A DNA stretch of 64,000 nucleotides from JACNKJ01 sp964344565. Its GTDB lineage: Bacteria > Krumholzibacteriota > Krumholzibacteriia > JACNKJ01. The position numbers and the translations under genes were made by a program. Position 1 is the stretch's first letter; the number at the start of each line of letters is the position of its first letter. Where the stretch lies: positions 62,001 to 126,000 of the forward strand of contig CAYFNT010000007.1 of assembly GCA_964344565.1 (NCBI GenBank), written 5' to 3'. The notes beneath the pieces are model-generated. The model was not told where the DNA came from. It saw nothing but the letters and a program-made list of their open reading frames with translations, and ran no database searches. Of this stretch, positions 53,447-61,774 are shown in pieces.

Positions 53447-56400
53447 GGAGCTCGCCAGTCCGTCGACTCTCGCAGATTCTCGAAGAACTCTCCCGTCTCG
53501 AACTGCTCGTAGGTGGCCAGCCTGCGCTCCAGGCAGAAGTCCATCCATGTTCGCGCGTCGGCGGTGCGTCCGGCCATGGAGAAGCTCGCCGCGGCGAAGA
53601 AGGCCGCGCCGGGATAGGTCGGATCCAGCTCCACCAGCTTCGCGAAGGCCTCGCCGGCCTCGCCGTAGCGTTCGAGGCGCGCCAGCGCCGTGGCCAGGTT
53701 GTTCCGGTACACGGCCGAGCCTGAGTCCAGCTCCACCGCGCGCTGGAAGAATTCGAGGGACTCCTCGTGACGTCCGCGATCGGCCATCAGGCGGCCTTCC
53801 AACGACCAACCCCGAGCATCGGAGGGATAGTCCCTCCGGAAATCGTAGAGGGCCACTTCCATCTCGGTGATGCGGTCCAGATCGCGCAGGGTGATGATGC
53901 GGTTGTAGCGGATGTTCACGTCTTCGGGCAGGATCTCCAAGGCCCGGTCGAAGAGGTCGAGGGCTTCGAGGAAACGTCCCTCGTCGCGGCGCTGCAGGCC
54001 CAGCTGGACCAGGGACGGCGCATCGCCGCTGCTCTCGGCGATCTGTTCCAGGGTATCGCCCATCTTGTCCATGGCGTTCATGAGGAAGTTCAGACGCGGA
54101 TCGTCGGGCACCGCGGCCAGTCCCGCCTCAAATACGGCCCGTCCGCTGTGAAGTCGCGCCACGCCACCGCCGGCCGCGTAACCCTCGAGCAGTTTCGATG
54201 TCACCAGGCGAGCTTCGGCCAGACGCCCGGGTTCGAAGGCGCCGATCATGGGCAGGCCGCCGGGCTGACGGCTGGCGTTGAGCCAGCGCAAATTCTCGTC
54301 CTCGTGATAGCTGCGGCTCTTCACGCGGTATTCCCGTACGGTGCTGAATTCCAGTATCGGACGCGACCAGGAGTTCACCGGCCCCTCGCCCAGCATCTCG
54401 GTCAGGGCCGAATCTCCCGCGACAAAGAGCGAGGCCATCACGTAGGGATCGTCCAGAAGCATGGCGGCGAGGTCCGCGCGGATCGCCTCGATCTCGACGG
54501 CCGCTCTCACCTTGTCGATGGAGTACTGCAGGGGCGACCGGCTGCCCACGAGCACGATGTTGTAGGGATCCAGCCAGAACAAGGCCGAATGCGGGAAGGC
54601 GGCCTGGAAGCTGCGGGTGACGATGCGCACCTCGCTGGCGGGCAGGTGGGTGGCCAGCCACTGCACCATGACGCCCTCGTCGGTCAACCGGTCGCGGCAG
54701 AGCTCGTAGTAATCCTGCGACAGCAGGGCCGCGTTGCCCGAGTACTCGGGATTCAGTTTGGAGTCGCTGCTGATGACGTCGAATTCGCCCTCTTCGGTGA
54801 GCAGGAACTGCACGCCGTCGCCCACGACCATGTTCGTGCGGGGGTCGTCGAGCACATGGAAGTTCGGTCCGGCGAAGAGACGCGCGCCTTCGACCACCCC
54901 CGGCACGATCTCAACGCAGGCCAGCTCATCGATCTCCTCGTAGAGCGACAGGGTGCCCAGGGTCACGCCGCTTCCCAGACCGACGCTGAGGGTGCGCCTG
55001 GCCTCGGGCACCAATGCCATGGGCAGGTGGGCGAGGATCTTCTCCTTGCGCATGATGCTCGGCTCGGTGCCGCCGATATGGTGGCCGTCCACGCTCATGT
55101 GCATGGCGCCGCCGGGCTTCATGTAGACCCGTGTCTCGGCGGTGGGATCCTCGAGGTCGAAGAGCACGCGGTCCTCGGGAGTTTGGCTGTCCGCCAATAG
55201 ATTGCGCCCGAAATCGAGCATGCGCGGAGAACCCGCGGCGATGGCCAGCACCAGCGCGCCCGCAATCCAGGGTTCGAGGCGGCCGCGACGCCGGTTGGCC
55301 AGGTGGGCGGCCAGTCCGATGAAAGCGCCGATGAGCGATGTCGCGATGATCGAGCCCTTCGCCCCGAGCAGGGGCAGCACCGCGAAGCCGGCCGCGAGGG
55401 AGCCGGCGATGGAGCCCAGGGTGTTGGCGAAATAGAGACGGCCGATGCCCCAACCGAGGCGCGACAGTCCCTGGATGCCGATGCGGTTCACCAGGGGGAA
55501 GGTCATGCCGAGAAGCAGTGTGGGCAGCAGCATGATGAGCAGCGCCGCGGCGAATCGCCGCATGAGGTAGGCGTTCCAATCCAGGGAGGCGCTGCTGAGG
55601 AAGGCGGCCTCCTCCAGGCGCGGCAGGACATCCCAGATGAGCGGCACCGTGGCCAGGGCCGTGAAGGCGGCGGCGATCTGCACGCGACCCAGCCAGACGG
55701 CCGGCGATTTCACGCGATCGGCGATGCGCCCGCCGATCCAGCCGCCACCCGATAGTCCCAGAAGGAAGGTGGTGAGCATGGTGGAGAAGGCGTAGGTGCT
55801 GTTGCCGAGGAAGTGGTCGAGAGCTCGGGTCCAGTAGAGCTCGTAGCCCATGGCCGCGAAGCCGCTGGCCGCGAAGAGGAAGGCCAGGAGTCCGGGATGG
55901 ATCTCGGCGGGTTCGCCCTCGCCCTCCACGGCGTCCATGGCCGTGCGGGCGGCGGCGTCGAGTTCCGGCTGAGTGCGGTCGACGAGCAGGATGAGAAGGG
56001 CGATGGCCAGGTTGACCGCGGCGGCGAGAAGGGTGCAGTAGAGCAGTCCCAGGGCGGGAATGAACACGAAGCCCGCCAGGAAGACGCCGAGCACGGCGCC
56101 GAAGGTGTTCACCGCGTAGAGCAGGCCGAGGCCGCGGCCCAGGCGTTCGGAGCTGCGCACGATGTAGCGTCCGAGCACGGGCAGGGTGCCGCCCATGAAG
56201 AAGGTGGGCGGCAGCAGAAGCAGCAGAGCCACGCCCACGCGGAGGAAGGACAGGGACCCTTCCGGAAGGGTCTGCGCCATGGCCACGTAGGACGGCTTCA
56301 GGAAGACGATGGCCGCGTGCACGCCGAGTCCCAGCAGGGCGATGGCGATTTCGAGGAAGGCGTACATGCGAAGGGGGCGCCGCGTGGCGTCGGCCCGGCC

Positions 56401-56580
56401 GCCGAAGAAGCGGCTGCCTAGGGCGAGTCCTCCCATGAAGGCGGCCAGCACCGCGCTGATGGCGAAGGTGGTGCCGCCGAGAAGCTGGCTGAGCAGGCGA
56501 ATCCAGACGAGTTCGTAAACCAGTCCGCTCACGCCCGACAGCGTGAAGAGGATCAGAACAAATGGGGTAGCGCGTTTCAT
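53443..56580 (-). CDS. Fused MFS-like transporter, spermidine synthase domain and TPR protein
   Basis: 1045 residues. Residues about 1-440 hold roughly 12 membrane helices with E-L-V-W-I-R-L-L-S near the start, repeated as E-L-Y-W-T-R-A-L-D. About 480-720 is a spermidine-synthase-like methyltransferase fold with V-G-L-G-S-G-V-T and V-V-G-D-G-V-Q-F-L-L. About 850-1010 has TPR repeats (ALDLFDRALEILPEDVNIRYNR). In place of the D-x-x-D-P polyamine site it has I-S-S-D-S-K-L-N-P, so polyamine synthesis is unproven. MFS-spermidine synthase fusions are widespread. No partner enzymes are adjacent. Confidence 0.85.
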   Translation of the reverse strand: MKRATPFVLILFTLSGVSGLVYELVWIRLLSQLLGGTTFAISAVLAAFMGGLALGSRFFGGRADATRRPLRMYAFLEIAIALLGLGVHAAIVFLKPSYVAMAQTLPEGSLSFLRVGVALLLLLPPTFFMGGTLPVLGRYIVRSSERLGRGLGLLYAVNTFGAVLGVFLAGFVFIPALGLLYCTLLAAAVNLAIALLILLVDRTQPELDAAARTAMDAVEGEGEPAEIHPGLLAFLFAASGFAAMGYELYWTRALDHFLGNSTYAFSTMLTTFLLGLSGGGWIGGRIADRVKSPAVWLGRVQIAAAFTALATVPLIWDVLPRLEEAAFLSSASLDWNAYLMRRFAAALLIMLLPTLLLGMTFPLVNRIGIQGLSRLGWGIGRLYFANTLGSIAGSLAAGFAVLPLLGAKGSIIATSLIGAFIGLAAHLANRRRGRLEPWIAGALVLAIAAGSPRMLDFGRNLLADSQTPEDRVLFDLEDPTAETRVYMKPGGAMHMSVDGHHIGGTEPSIMRKEKILAHLPMALVPEARRTLSVGLGSGVTLGTLSLYEEIDELACVEIVPGVVEGARLFAGPNFHVLDDPRTNMVVGDGVQFLLTEEGEFDVISSDSKLNPEYSGNAALLSQDYYELCRDRLTDEGVMVQWLATHLPASEVRIVTRSFQAAFPHSALFWLDPYNIVLVGSRSPLQYSIDKVRAAVEIEAIRADLAAMLLDDPYVMASLFVAGDSALTEMLGEGPVNSWSRPILEFSTVREYRVKSRSYHEDENLRWLNASRQPGGLPMIGAFEPGRLAEARLVTSKLLEGYAAGGGVARLHSGRAVFEAGLAAVPDDPRLNFLMNAMDKMGDTLEQIAESSGDAPSLVQLGLQRRDEGRFLEALDLFDRALEILPEDVNIRYNRIITLRDLDRITEMEVALYDFRRDYPSDARGWSLEGRLMADRGRHEESLEFFQRAVELDSGSAVYRNNLATALARLERYGEAGEAFAKLVELDPTYPGAAFFAAASFSMAGRTADARTWMDFCLERRLATYEQFETGEFFENLRESTDWRAP

Positions 56581-56720
56581 AACAGTCCTGGCGGGTAACG
56601 GGTGGCGGGAAGCTGGCTGCGGACCCGGGCAGTTTCGCCAGGGTCCTCGCCGGCGTCAAGGCGGGAAAGGGCTGGTTCCGGCCAGATCACTGCGCTAGAT
56701 TCAGCGTTCCGGGAGGCCCC

Positions 56721-57131
56721 ATGTCCGAATTCCGATGCCGAGTCAAGGTTCGCTACGCTGAAACCGACCAGATGGGCGTGCTTCATCACTCCCTCTGGCC
56801 CGTCTATTGGGAAGTTGCCCGCGGCGCATTCATGGAATCGCTCGGCTTTCCCTACGGCGAGCTCGAGAACAAGCAGGGCATCTACTTCCCGGTGATATCC
56901 GTGGGCGCCGACATAGAAGCGCCCGCCCGCTACGACGAAGCGATCGACCTGCGCTGCCGCGTCGCCGAACTCGGGCGCGTGAAGTTGCGATTCGAGTACG
57001 AAGGCTGGCGGGGCGACACGCTTCTCGCCCGAGGGCACAGCCAGCACGGCGTCATCGATCTGGATTGGAACATCGTGCGATTGCCCGCGGAGATTCGACA
57101 AGCACTCGAAGAAGCGAAGGCGCAAACATAG
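56721..57131 (+). CDS. Acyl-CoA thioesterase (4HBT, YbgC/FadM-like)
   Basis: 136 residues of the hot-dog fold. The N-terminal Y-A-E-T-D-Q-M-G-V-L-H-H holds the catalytic Asp (D17) of the 4-hydroxybenzoyl-CoA thioesterase group, and W-E-V-A-R follows. It hydrolyses an acyl-CoA, and the substrate is unknown. GGAGG precedes the ATG. It is divergent from the MFS-spermidine synthase fusion at 53443 and upstream of the CoA-binding protein on the same strand. Confidence 0.88.
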   Translation: MSEFRCRVKVRYAETDQMGVLHHSLWPVYWEVARGAFMESLGFPYGELENKQGIYFPVISVGADIEAPARYDEAIDLRCRVAELGRVKLRFEYEGWRGDTLLARGHSQHGVIDLDWNIVRLPAEIRQALEEAKAQT

Positions 57132-57145
57132 GCTGGTTTCTGGCT

Positions 57146-57166
57146 GGAGACTGGCGACTGGAGACT
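57146..57166. repeat. Three tandem heptamers (GGAGACT/GGCGACT)
   Basis: GGAGACT, GGCGACT and GGAGACT follow each other at 57146-57166 and run directly into the GGAGG ribosome site of the gene at 57176. Related heptamers (AGTCTAC repeated at 57619-57632, with GAGACT and GGAGACT units to about 57690) lie in the next intergenic gap in mixed orientation. Confidence 0.55.
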
Positions 57167-57175
57167 GGAGGCCCC

Positions 57176-57613
57176 ATGTCCGAATTCGAATGCGAACTCC
57201 CCCAGCATCGCGGAACGCCCGAAGAGATCCGCGCAGTGCTCGAGAACTACAAGGTCGTGGCCGTGGTGGGCATGAGCAACAAGCCCGAACGGCCCAGCTA
57301 TCACGTGGCCGAATACCTGAGGAGCGCGGGCTACACCATCATTCCCGTGCATCCGGCGGCCGAGGAGATCATGGGTCTGAAGTGCTACCCCAAGCTCACC
57401 GACATCCCCGCCGAGATGGGCGTGGAGATCGTGGACATCTTCCGCCGGCCCGACCTGGTCATGCCCCACGTGGAGGAGGCCATCGAGATCGGCGCCAAGG
57501 CCGTGTGGTTCCAGGAGGGCGTGATCAACAACGAGGCCGCCACGCGGGCCAAGGAGGCCGGCCTGCAGGTGGTGCAGAATCTCTGTATGCTCAAGGAGCA
57601 CAGGGCCTTGTAG
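57176..57613 (+). CDS. CoA-binding domain protein (YccU-like)
   Basis: 145 residues forming a single Rossmann-like CoA-binding domain: V-V-A-V-V-G-M-S-N-K-P-E-R-P-S-Y-H-V at about residue 30, then Y-T-I-I-P-V-H-P and K-A-V-W-F-Q-E-G-V-I-N. The family resembles the CoA-binding part of succinyl-CoA synthetase but its role is undefined. The ATG at 57176 has GGAGG five bases upstream and opens the same M-S-E-F as the thioesterase gene. Confidence 0.87.
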   Translation: MSEFECELPQHRGTPEEIRAVLENYKVVAVVGMSNKPERPSYHVAEYLRSAGYTIIPVHPAAEEIMGLKCYPKLTDIPAEMGVEIVDIFRRPDLVMPHVEEAIEIGAKAVWFQEGVINNEAATRAKEAGLQVVQNLCMLKEHRAL

Positions 57614-57690
57614 TCACCAGTCTACAGTCTACGGTCACGAGTATCGTCGAGACTCTGGCGACTCGAGATGGGAGACTGGGGACACGGGGC
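57614..57690. repeat. Heptamer-rich intergenic tract
   Basis: Two AGTCTAC units (57619-57625, 57626-57632) are followed by inverted-sense GAGACTC, TGGCGACT and GGAGACT units. The two orientations can pair, so a hairpin is possible. The tract resembles the heptamers at 57146-57166 and separates the CoA-binding gene from guaB. Confidence 0.45.
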
Positions 57691-57763
57691 ATTTGGGCTG
57701 GCGTTGACTCCACCGCTATCCTATCTTCTGCCAAATTTATCCCAGCCATCGGAGGCCCCCGCC

Positions 57764-59224
57764 ATGAGTGAGCCGCAGTTCAGAACCGGACTCACCTACG
57801 ACGACGTCATACTCCAGCCCCGCCACAGCGCCATCCATCCCCGCGACGCCCAGCTCGGCACGCGCCTCACCCGCAAGATCACGCTGAACATCCCCGTCCT
57901 GAGTTCCGCCATGGACACCGTCACCGAAGCCGAGATGGCCATCGCCATCGCGCGCGAGGGCGGCATCGGCATCATCCACAAGAATCTCTCGCCCGAGCGG
58001 CAGGCCGAGCAGGTGGACCAGGTGAAGCGGTCCGAGAGCGGCATGATCACGCGACCCATCACGCTGTCGCCCAAGGCCCTTGTGGCCGAGGCCATGGAGC
58101 TCATGCGGCGCTTCCGCATCAGCGGCGTGCCCATCACCGAGGGCGGCAAGCTGGTGGGCATCCTCACCAACCGCGACCTGCGCTTCAACGAGAGCCCGAA
58201 TATCCCCGTGAGCGAGTTGATGACCAGCGAGGGGCTCATCACCGTGCGGGAGGGCACCACCCTCGAAGAAGCCAAGGCCATGCTGCACCAGCATCGCATC
58301 GAGAAGCTGCCCGTGGTCGACGAGGCGGGCGAGCTGCGCGGCCTGATCACGGTGAAGGACATCCAGAAGAAGATCGACTACCCCGCCGCCAACAGCGACG
58401 AGGACGGTCGCCTGCGCGTGGGCGCGGCGGTGGGCGTGGGCGAGGACCTCGAGCGGCGCATCCACCTGCTGGCAGACAGTCACGCGGACGTGATCGTCAT
58501 CGACACGGCTCACGGGCACAGCGCCAACGTCATCGACGCGGTCCGGCGGGCCAAGGATCTCTACCCCGACCTGCAGGTCATCGCCGGCAATATCGCCACG
58601 GCCCAGGCGGCCGAGGCGCTCATCGAGGCGGGCGTGGACGGCGTGAAGGTCGGCATCGGACCGGGAACCATCTGCACCACCCGCGTGGTGAGCGGTGTGG
58701 GCGTGCCGCAGATCACGGCCATCCTCGACGTGGCCGGCGTGGCGCGGAAGGCCGGCGTGCCCATCATCGCCGACGGCGGCATCAAGTACAGCGGCGACAT
58801 CACGAAAGCTTTGGCCGCCGGCGCCGACGCGGTGATGATCGGCAGCCTCTTCGCGGGCACCGGCGAAAGCCCTGGGGAGACCATCCTCTTCGAGGGACGC
58901 AGCTACAAGGTCTACCGGGGCATGGGCAGCCTGGACGCCATGAAGGAAGGCTCCGGCGATCGCTACTCCCAGGACGGTGTCGAGGAGTCGAAGATGGTGC
59001 CCGAGGGCATCGTCTCGAGGGTGCCCTTCAAGGGTCCCGTGAAGAACACCGTCTATCAATTGGTGGGCGGGCTCCGATCCGGCATGGGATACCTCGGCGC
59101 CGAAAGCCTGGGAATGCTGCGGGACCGGGCCGAGTTCGTGAAGGTGACGGCCTCGGGGCTGCGCGAGGCGCATCCCCATGACGTGGCCATCATCAAAGAA
59201 GCCCCCAACTACCAGTTGCCCTGA
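57764..59224 (+). CDS. guaB: Inosine-5-prime-monophosphate dehydrogenase
   Basis: 486 residues. It begins with T-Y-D-D-V-I-L-Q-P, carries two CBS domains (about residues 90-205), and has the catalytic loop G-I-G-P-G-T-I-C-T-T-R with the nucleophile near C304, then A-D-G-G-I-K-Y-S-G-D and the flap Y-R-G-M-G-S with R-Y-S-Q-D. It oxidises IMP to XMP in guanine nucleotide synthesis. The ATG at 57764 follows GGAGG; a longer frame from 57668 covers the repeat tract. The HAD phosphatase follows one base after the stop. Confidence 0.95.
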   Translation: MSEPQFRTGLTYDDVILQPRHSAIHPRDAQLGTRLTRKITLNIPVLSSAMDTVTEAEMAIAIAREGGIGIIHKNLSPERQAEQVDQVKRSESGMITRPITLSPKALVAEAMELMRRFRISGVPITEGGKLVGILTNRDLRFNESPNIPVSELMTSEGLITVREGTTLEEAKAMLHQHRIEKLPVVDEAGELRGLITVKDIQKKIDYPAANSDEDGRLRVGAAVGVGEDLERRIHLLADSHADVIVIDTAHGHSANVIDAVRRAKDLYPDLQVIAGNIATAQAAEALIEAGVDGVKVGIGPGTICTTRVVSGVGVPQITAILDVAGVARKAGVPIIADGGIKYSGDITKALAAGADAVMIGSLFAGTGESPGETILFEGRSYKVYRGMGSLDAMKEGSGDRYSQDGVEESKMVPEGIVSRVPFKGPVKNTVYQLVGGLRSGMGYLGAESLGMLRDRAEFVKVTASGLREAHPHDVAIIKEAPNYQLP

Positions 59225-59225
59225 C

Positions 59226-60047
59226 GTGGAAACCGAAGGCGTCAAGGGCTGGCTCATCGACGTGGAAGGCACCCTGGTGCTGGACAAGTCCTACCGCGCC
59301 GTGCCGGGTGCGGTGCAGTGGATCGCTTCGCTGGTGGTCGGGAAAACCCCCTTCGCCATCCTCACCAACAACACCACGCTGACCCGTTCCGAGCTCGGCT
59401 CTCGCCTGCGCGAGGTGGGCTTCGCCCTGACCGATCGACAGATCATCGGATGCCAGGGCCGCGCGGTGCAGATCCTGCACGAGCACGGTTCGCCGGAGTG
59501 CTGGGTACTGGGCTCCGATTCCCTGATTCGCACCCTGGAGGCCGGCGGTCTCCTCTGCCATGACCTCGCTCGCGAAAGGCCGGACGAGCGCGACATCCCG
59601 CGCGCCCTGGTGCTCGGCTGGATGGAGAATCCCGACGCCCGCCTGCTGGCGCGGGCCGTCGAATTGCTCGAGCGCCCGCTCGTCACCTTCGTGACCCTCC
59701 ACAAGAACCGGCTCTTCCGCAACGAGGGACGTCTCGAGCCCGGCCTCGGAGCCTGGGCCTCGGCCCTCGAGTACGCCAGCGGCCGCGAGGCCATCGTGGC
59801 CGGCAAGCCCTCCGCTGACCTCTTCCGCGCCGGCGCCCGCGCCCTTCAACTGAAACCCGAAGAGGTGGCCATGGTGGGCGACGATCCCCAGGCCGATCTG
59901 GCTCCCGCCGCCGAGCTGGGCATGAAGACGGTCTTCGTACTCTCCGGAAAGCATTCCGACACCGGCGTGCTCAAGCGCTTGCCCCTGGAGTTCCGGCCGG
60001 AGTTCGTGGCCGGCAGCGTGGCGGAATTGATGCCCAGCACGGCTTGA
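59226..60047 (+). CDS. HAD-superfamily (NagD-like) phosphatase with a DxE motif I
   Basis: 273 residues from GTG at 59226, one base after the guaB stop, so it is probably coupled; an ATG at 59178 inside guaB is the alternative. Motif I reads W-L-I-D-V-E-G-T, where D12 is the nucleophile and E14 stands where the usual D-x-D has the general acid; motif II is L-T-N-N-T-T, and the lysine lies in V-A-G-K-P-S. Motif IV is M-V-G-D-D-P-Q-A-D. The C2-type cap matches the NagD/HDHD2 group, which acts on small phosphates. The D-to-E change may slow or alter the reaction. Confidence 0.85.
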   Translation: METEGVKGWLIDVEGTLVLDKSYRAVPGAVQWIASLVVGKTPFAILTNNTTLTRSELGSRLREVGFALTDRQIIGCQGRAVQILHEHGSPECWVLGSDSLIRTLEAGGLLCHDLARERPDERDIPRALVLGWMENPDARLLARAVELLERPLVTFVTLHKNRLFRNEGRLEPGLGAWASALEYASGREAIVAGKPSADLFRAGARALQLKPEEVAMVGDDPQADLAPAAELGMKTVFVLSGKHSDTGVLKRLPLEFRPEFVAGSVAELMPSTA

Positions 60048-60121
60048 CCTTCCCTTGGTTTAGATATAGAATCGGTTTTCCGAAATATCGTAGACAGCCT
60101 CCACTCCCTCAGCGAGGTGGA

Positions 60122-60658
60122 ATGATGTCCAAGTATTTAAGAACCATGCTGTTAGCGGGCACGCTAGCCATTGCGAGCTCCGCCTCGGCCCTCGACTTCG
60201 ATCAAATGCAACACGGAGGCGAGCACTACATCGCCGATTTCGACCAGGTGGACATCGCCCAGTCCTTCAAGCCCGGTCACGGAAATCTCGCCGGCGCCGG
60301 CATCTGGCTTCACGTTTACGGCAGCACGGACAACGTGGTCATCTCGCTCTGGGACGCCCTCCCCGACGAGGGCGGGGCGATGCTGGCCACCGGAAGCGCC
60401 ATGGGAACTGCTGGCAACTGGGTCAACGTGTTCTGGGATCCCGTTCCCGTGACCATCGGGACCACCTACTTCCTGGTCTTCACCGGCAACGAGACCCTGG
60501 GCATCAAGGGACAGACGGACAATCCCTATCCCCACGGGCAGTGCTACGCCAATCCCGGCTTCGGGTCCTTCCCCGAGTTCGACTACGCCTTCCATACCTA
60601 CTACGACCAGACGGCGGCCACTGGGAGCAGTTGGTCCGAACTCAGGGATCTCTACTAG
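60122..60658 (+). CDS. Secreted beta-sandwich protein with a WSxLRDLY tail
   Basis: 178 residues. The two adjacent ATGs (60122, 60125) both follow GAGG. A signal peptide (MSKYLRTMLLAGTLAIASSASA) leads to a single beta-sandwich domain (A-Q-S-F-K-P-G-H-G-N-L-A-G-A-G-I-W-L, V-V-I-S-L-W-D-A-L-P) resembling carbohydrate-binding or adhesion modules of the choice-of-anchor type. It ends G-S-S-W-S-E-L-R-D-L-Y, the shared tail with R for K. No enzyme motif. Confidence 0.75.
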   Translation: MMSKYLRTMLLAGTLAIASSASALDFDQMQHGGEHYIADFDQVDIAQSFKPGHGNLAGAGIWLHVYGSTDNVVISLWDALPDEGGAMLATGSAMGTAGNWVNVFWDPVPVTIGTTYFLVFTGNETLGIKGQTDNPYPHGQCYANPGFGSFPEFDYAFHTYYDQTAATGSSWSELRDLY

Positions 60659-60732
60659 ATCGATGTGTCACGGGAATGTCTGAAAGGTCCGACCCCTCTT
60701 GAACGCGGCCGGGAAACCGCCATCTTCTACCT

Positions 60733-61758
60733 ATGGGTAAGATATCCATCAGACACCGCATCGGCCGGAGGGGCCTGAGGACCTACACCCTGCGGCTTGC
60801 CGTCCAGGCCGGATTCACGGCCCTCATCGTGCTCATCGGTTTCGAGTTCGCCCGCTTCGTGCGCGCCATCGAATCGGGAGCGAGCCCGCTGCCCTCGCGG
60901 CCCTCGGGCGTGGAGGGGTTCCTGCCCATCAGCGGTCTCATGGGCGGCATGGACTGGATCTACCAGGGCAAGCTCAACGAAATCCACCCGGCGGCGACGC
61001 TGCTCTTCCTGACCTTCACGGTATCGGCGTTGATCTTCCGGAAGAACTTCTGCTCCTGGATCTGTCCCGTGGGGCTCATCTCGGAGTCGCTGGCTCGTTT
61101 GGGACGCCGACTCTTCGGGCGTAACTTTCGTCCCTGGCGCTGGCTCGACGTTCCGCTACGCTCGATCAAGTATCTGCTGCTGGCATTCTTCGCCTGGGCC
61201 ATCTTCACCATGAGCGCGGCGGCGTTGCAGGAGTTCATCCACTCGGGCTACAACCGCATCAGCGACGTGAAGATGTACTACTTCTTCGCGCGCCTGAGCA
61301 CGACCTCGACGGTGGTCATCGCGGTGCTGGCGCTGGGCTCGGTGTTCATCAACGGATTCTGGTGCCGATACCTCTGCCCCTACGGCGCCTGGCTGGGACT
61401 CTTCAGCTGGCTCTCGCCGGTGAAGGTGCGGCGCGACGCGGCCAGCTGCACCGACTGCGGACTCTGCGACAAGGTCTGCATGGCGCGCCTGCCCGTATCG
61501 AAGAAGGAGCGGGTCATCAGCCCCGAGTGCACGGGCTGCCTGGATTGCGTGGCGAGCTGTCCCGTGTCCACGGCCCTGACCGCCGGCGGCAAGGCCCGCC
61601 GCCTGGGCGTGGAGCACTTCGCGGCGGGCGTGATCGTCGTGTTCGTGACGGGGTACCTCATCGCGCGGGCCGCGGGATGGTGGGAAAGCGGCGTGAGCGA
61701 AGCCGAGTACTTCCACCTGCACGGGATCATGGGACAGCTCGACCATCTGGGACGCTGA
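60733..61758 (+). CDS. NapH/NosR-like polyferredoxin membrane protein
   Basis: 341 residues with about five membrane helices and two clusters of the NosR/NapH/RdxA type: C-S-W-I-C-P-V-G and C-R-Y-L-C-P-Y-G, then two C-terminal 4Fe-4S sets, C-T-D-C-G-L-C-D-K-V-C and C-T-G-C-L-D-C-V-A-S-C. Such proteins pass electrons across the membrane for periplasmic reductases or cofactor maturation. No nos, nap or cco genes are adjacent, so the partner is unknown. It stops 16 bases from the convergent hydrolase gene. Confidence 0.85.
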   Translation: MGKISIRHRIGRRGLRTYTLRLAVQAGFTALIVLIGFEFARFVRAIESGASPLPSRPSGVEGFLPISGLMGGMDWIYQGKLNEIHPAATLLFLTFTVSALIFRKNFCSWICPVGLISESLARLGRRLFGRNFRPWRWLDVPLRSIKYLLLAFFAWAIFTMSAAALQEFIHSGYNRISDVKMYYFFARLSTTSTVVIAVLALGSVFINGFWCRYLCPYGAWLGLFSWLSPVKVRRDAASCTDCGLCDKVCMARLPVSKKERVISPECTGCLDCVASCPVSTALTAGGKARRLGVEHFAAGVIVVFVTGYLIARAAGWWESGVSEAEYFHLHGIMGQLDHLGR

Positions 61759-61774
61759 GGGCCCTGTAAAAGAG

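Larger units (their letters stand above)
56712..57187. repeat. Duplicated 21-bp translation-initiation region
   Basis: The 21 bases covering GGAGGCCCC, the ATG and the first five codons (M-S-E-F) are identical at 56712-56732 and 57167-57187. They serve the thioesterase gene (56721) and the CoA-binding gene (57176). The two proteins are otherwise unrelated. Confidence 0.6.
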
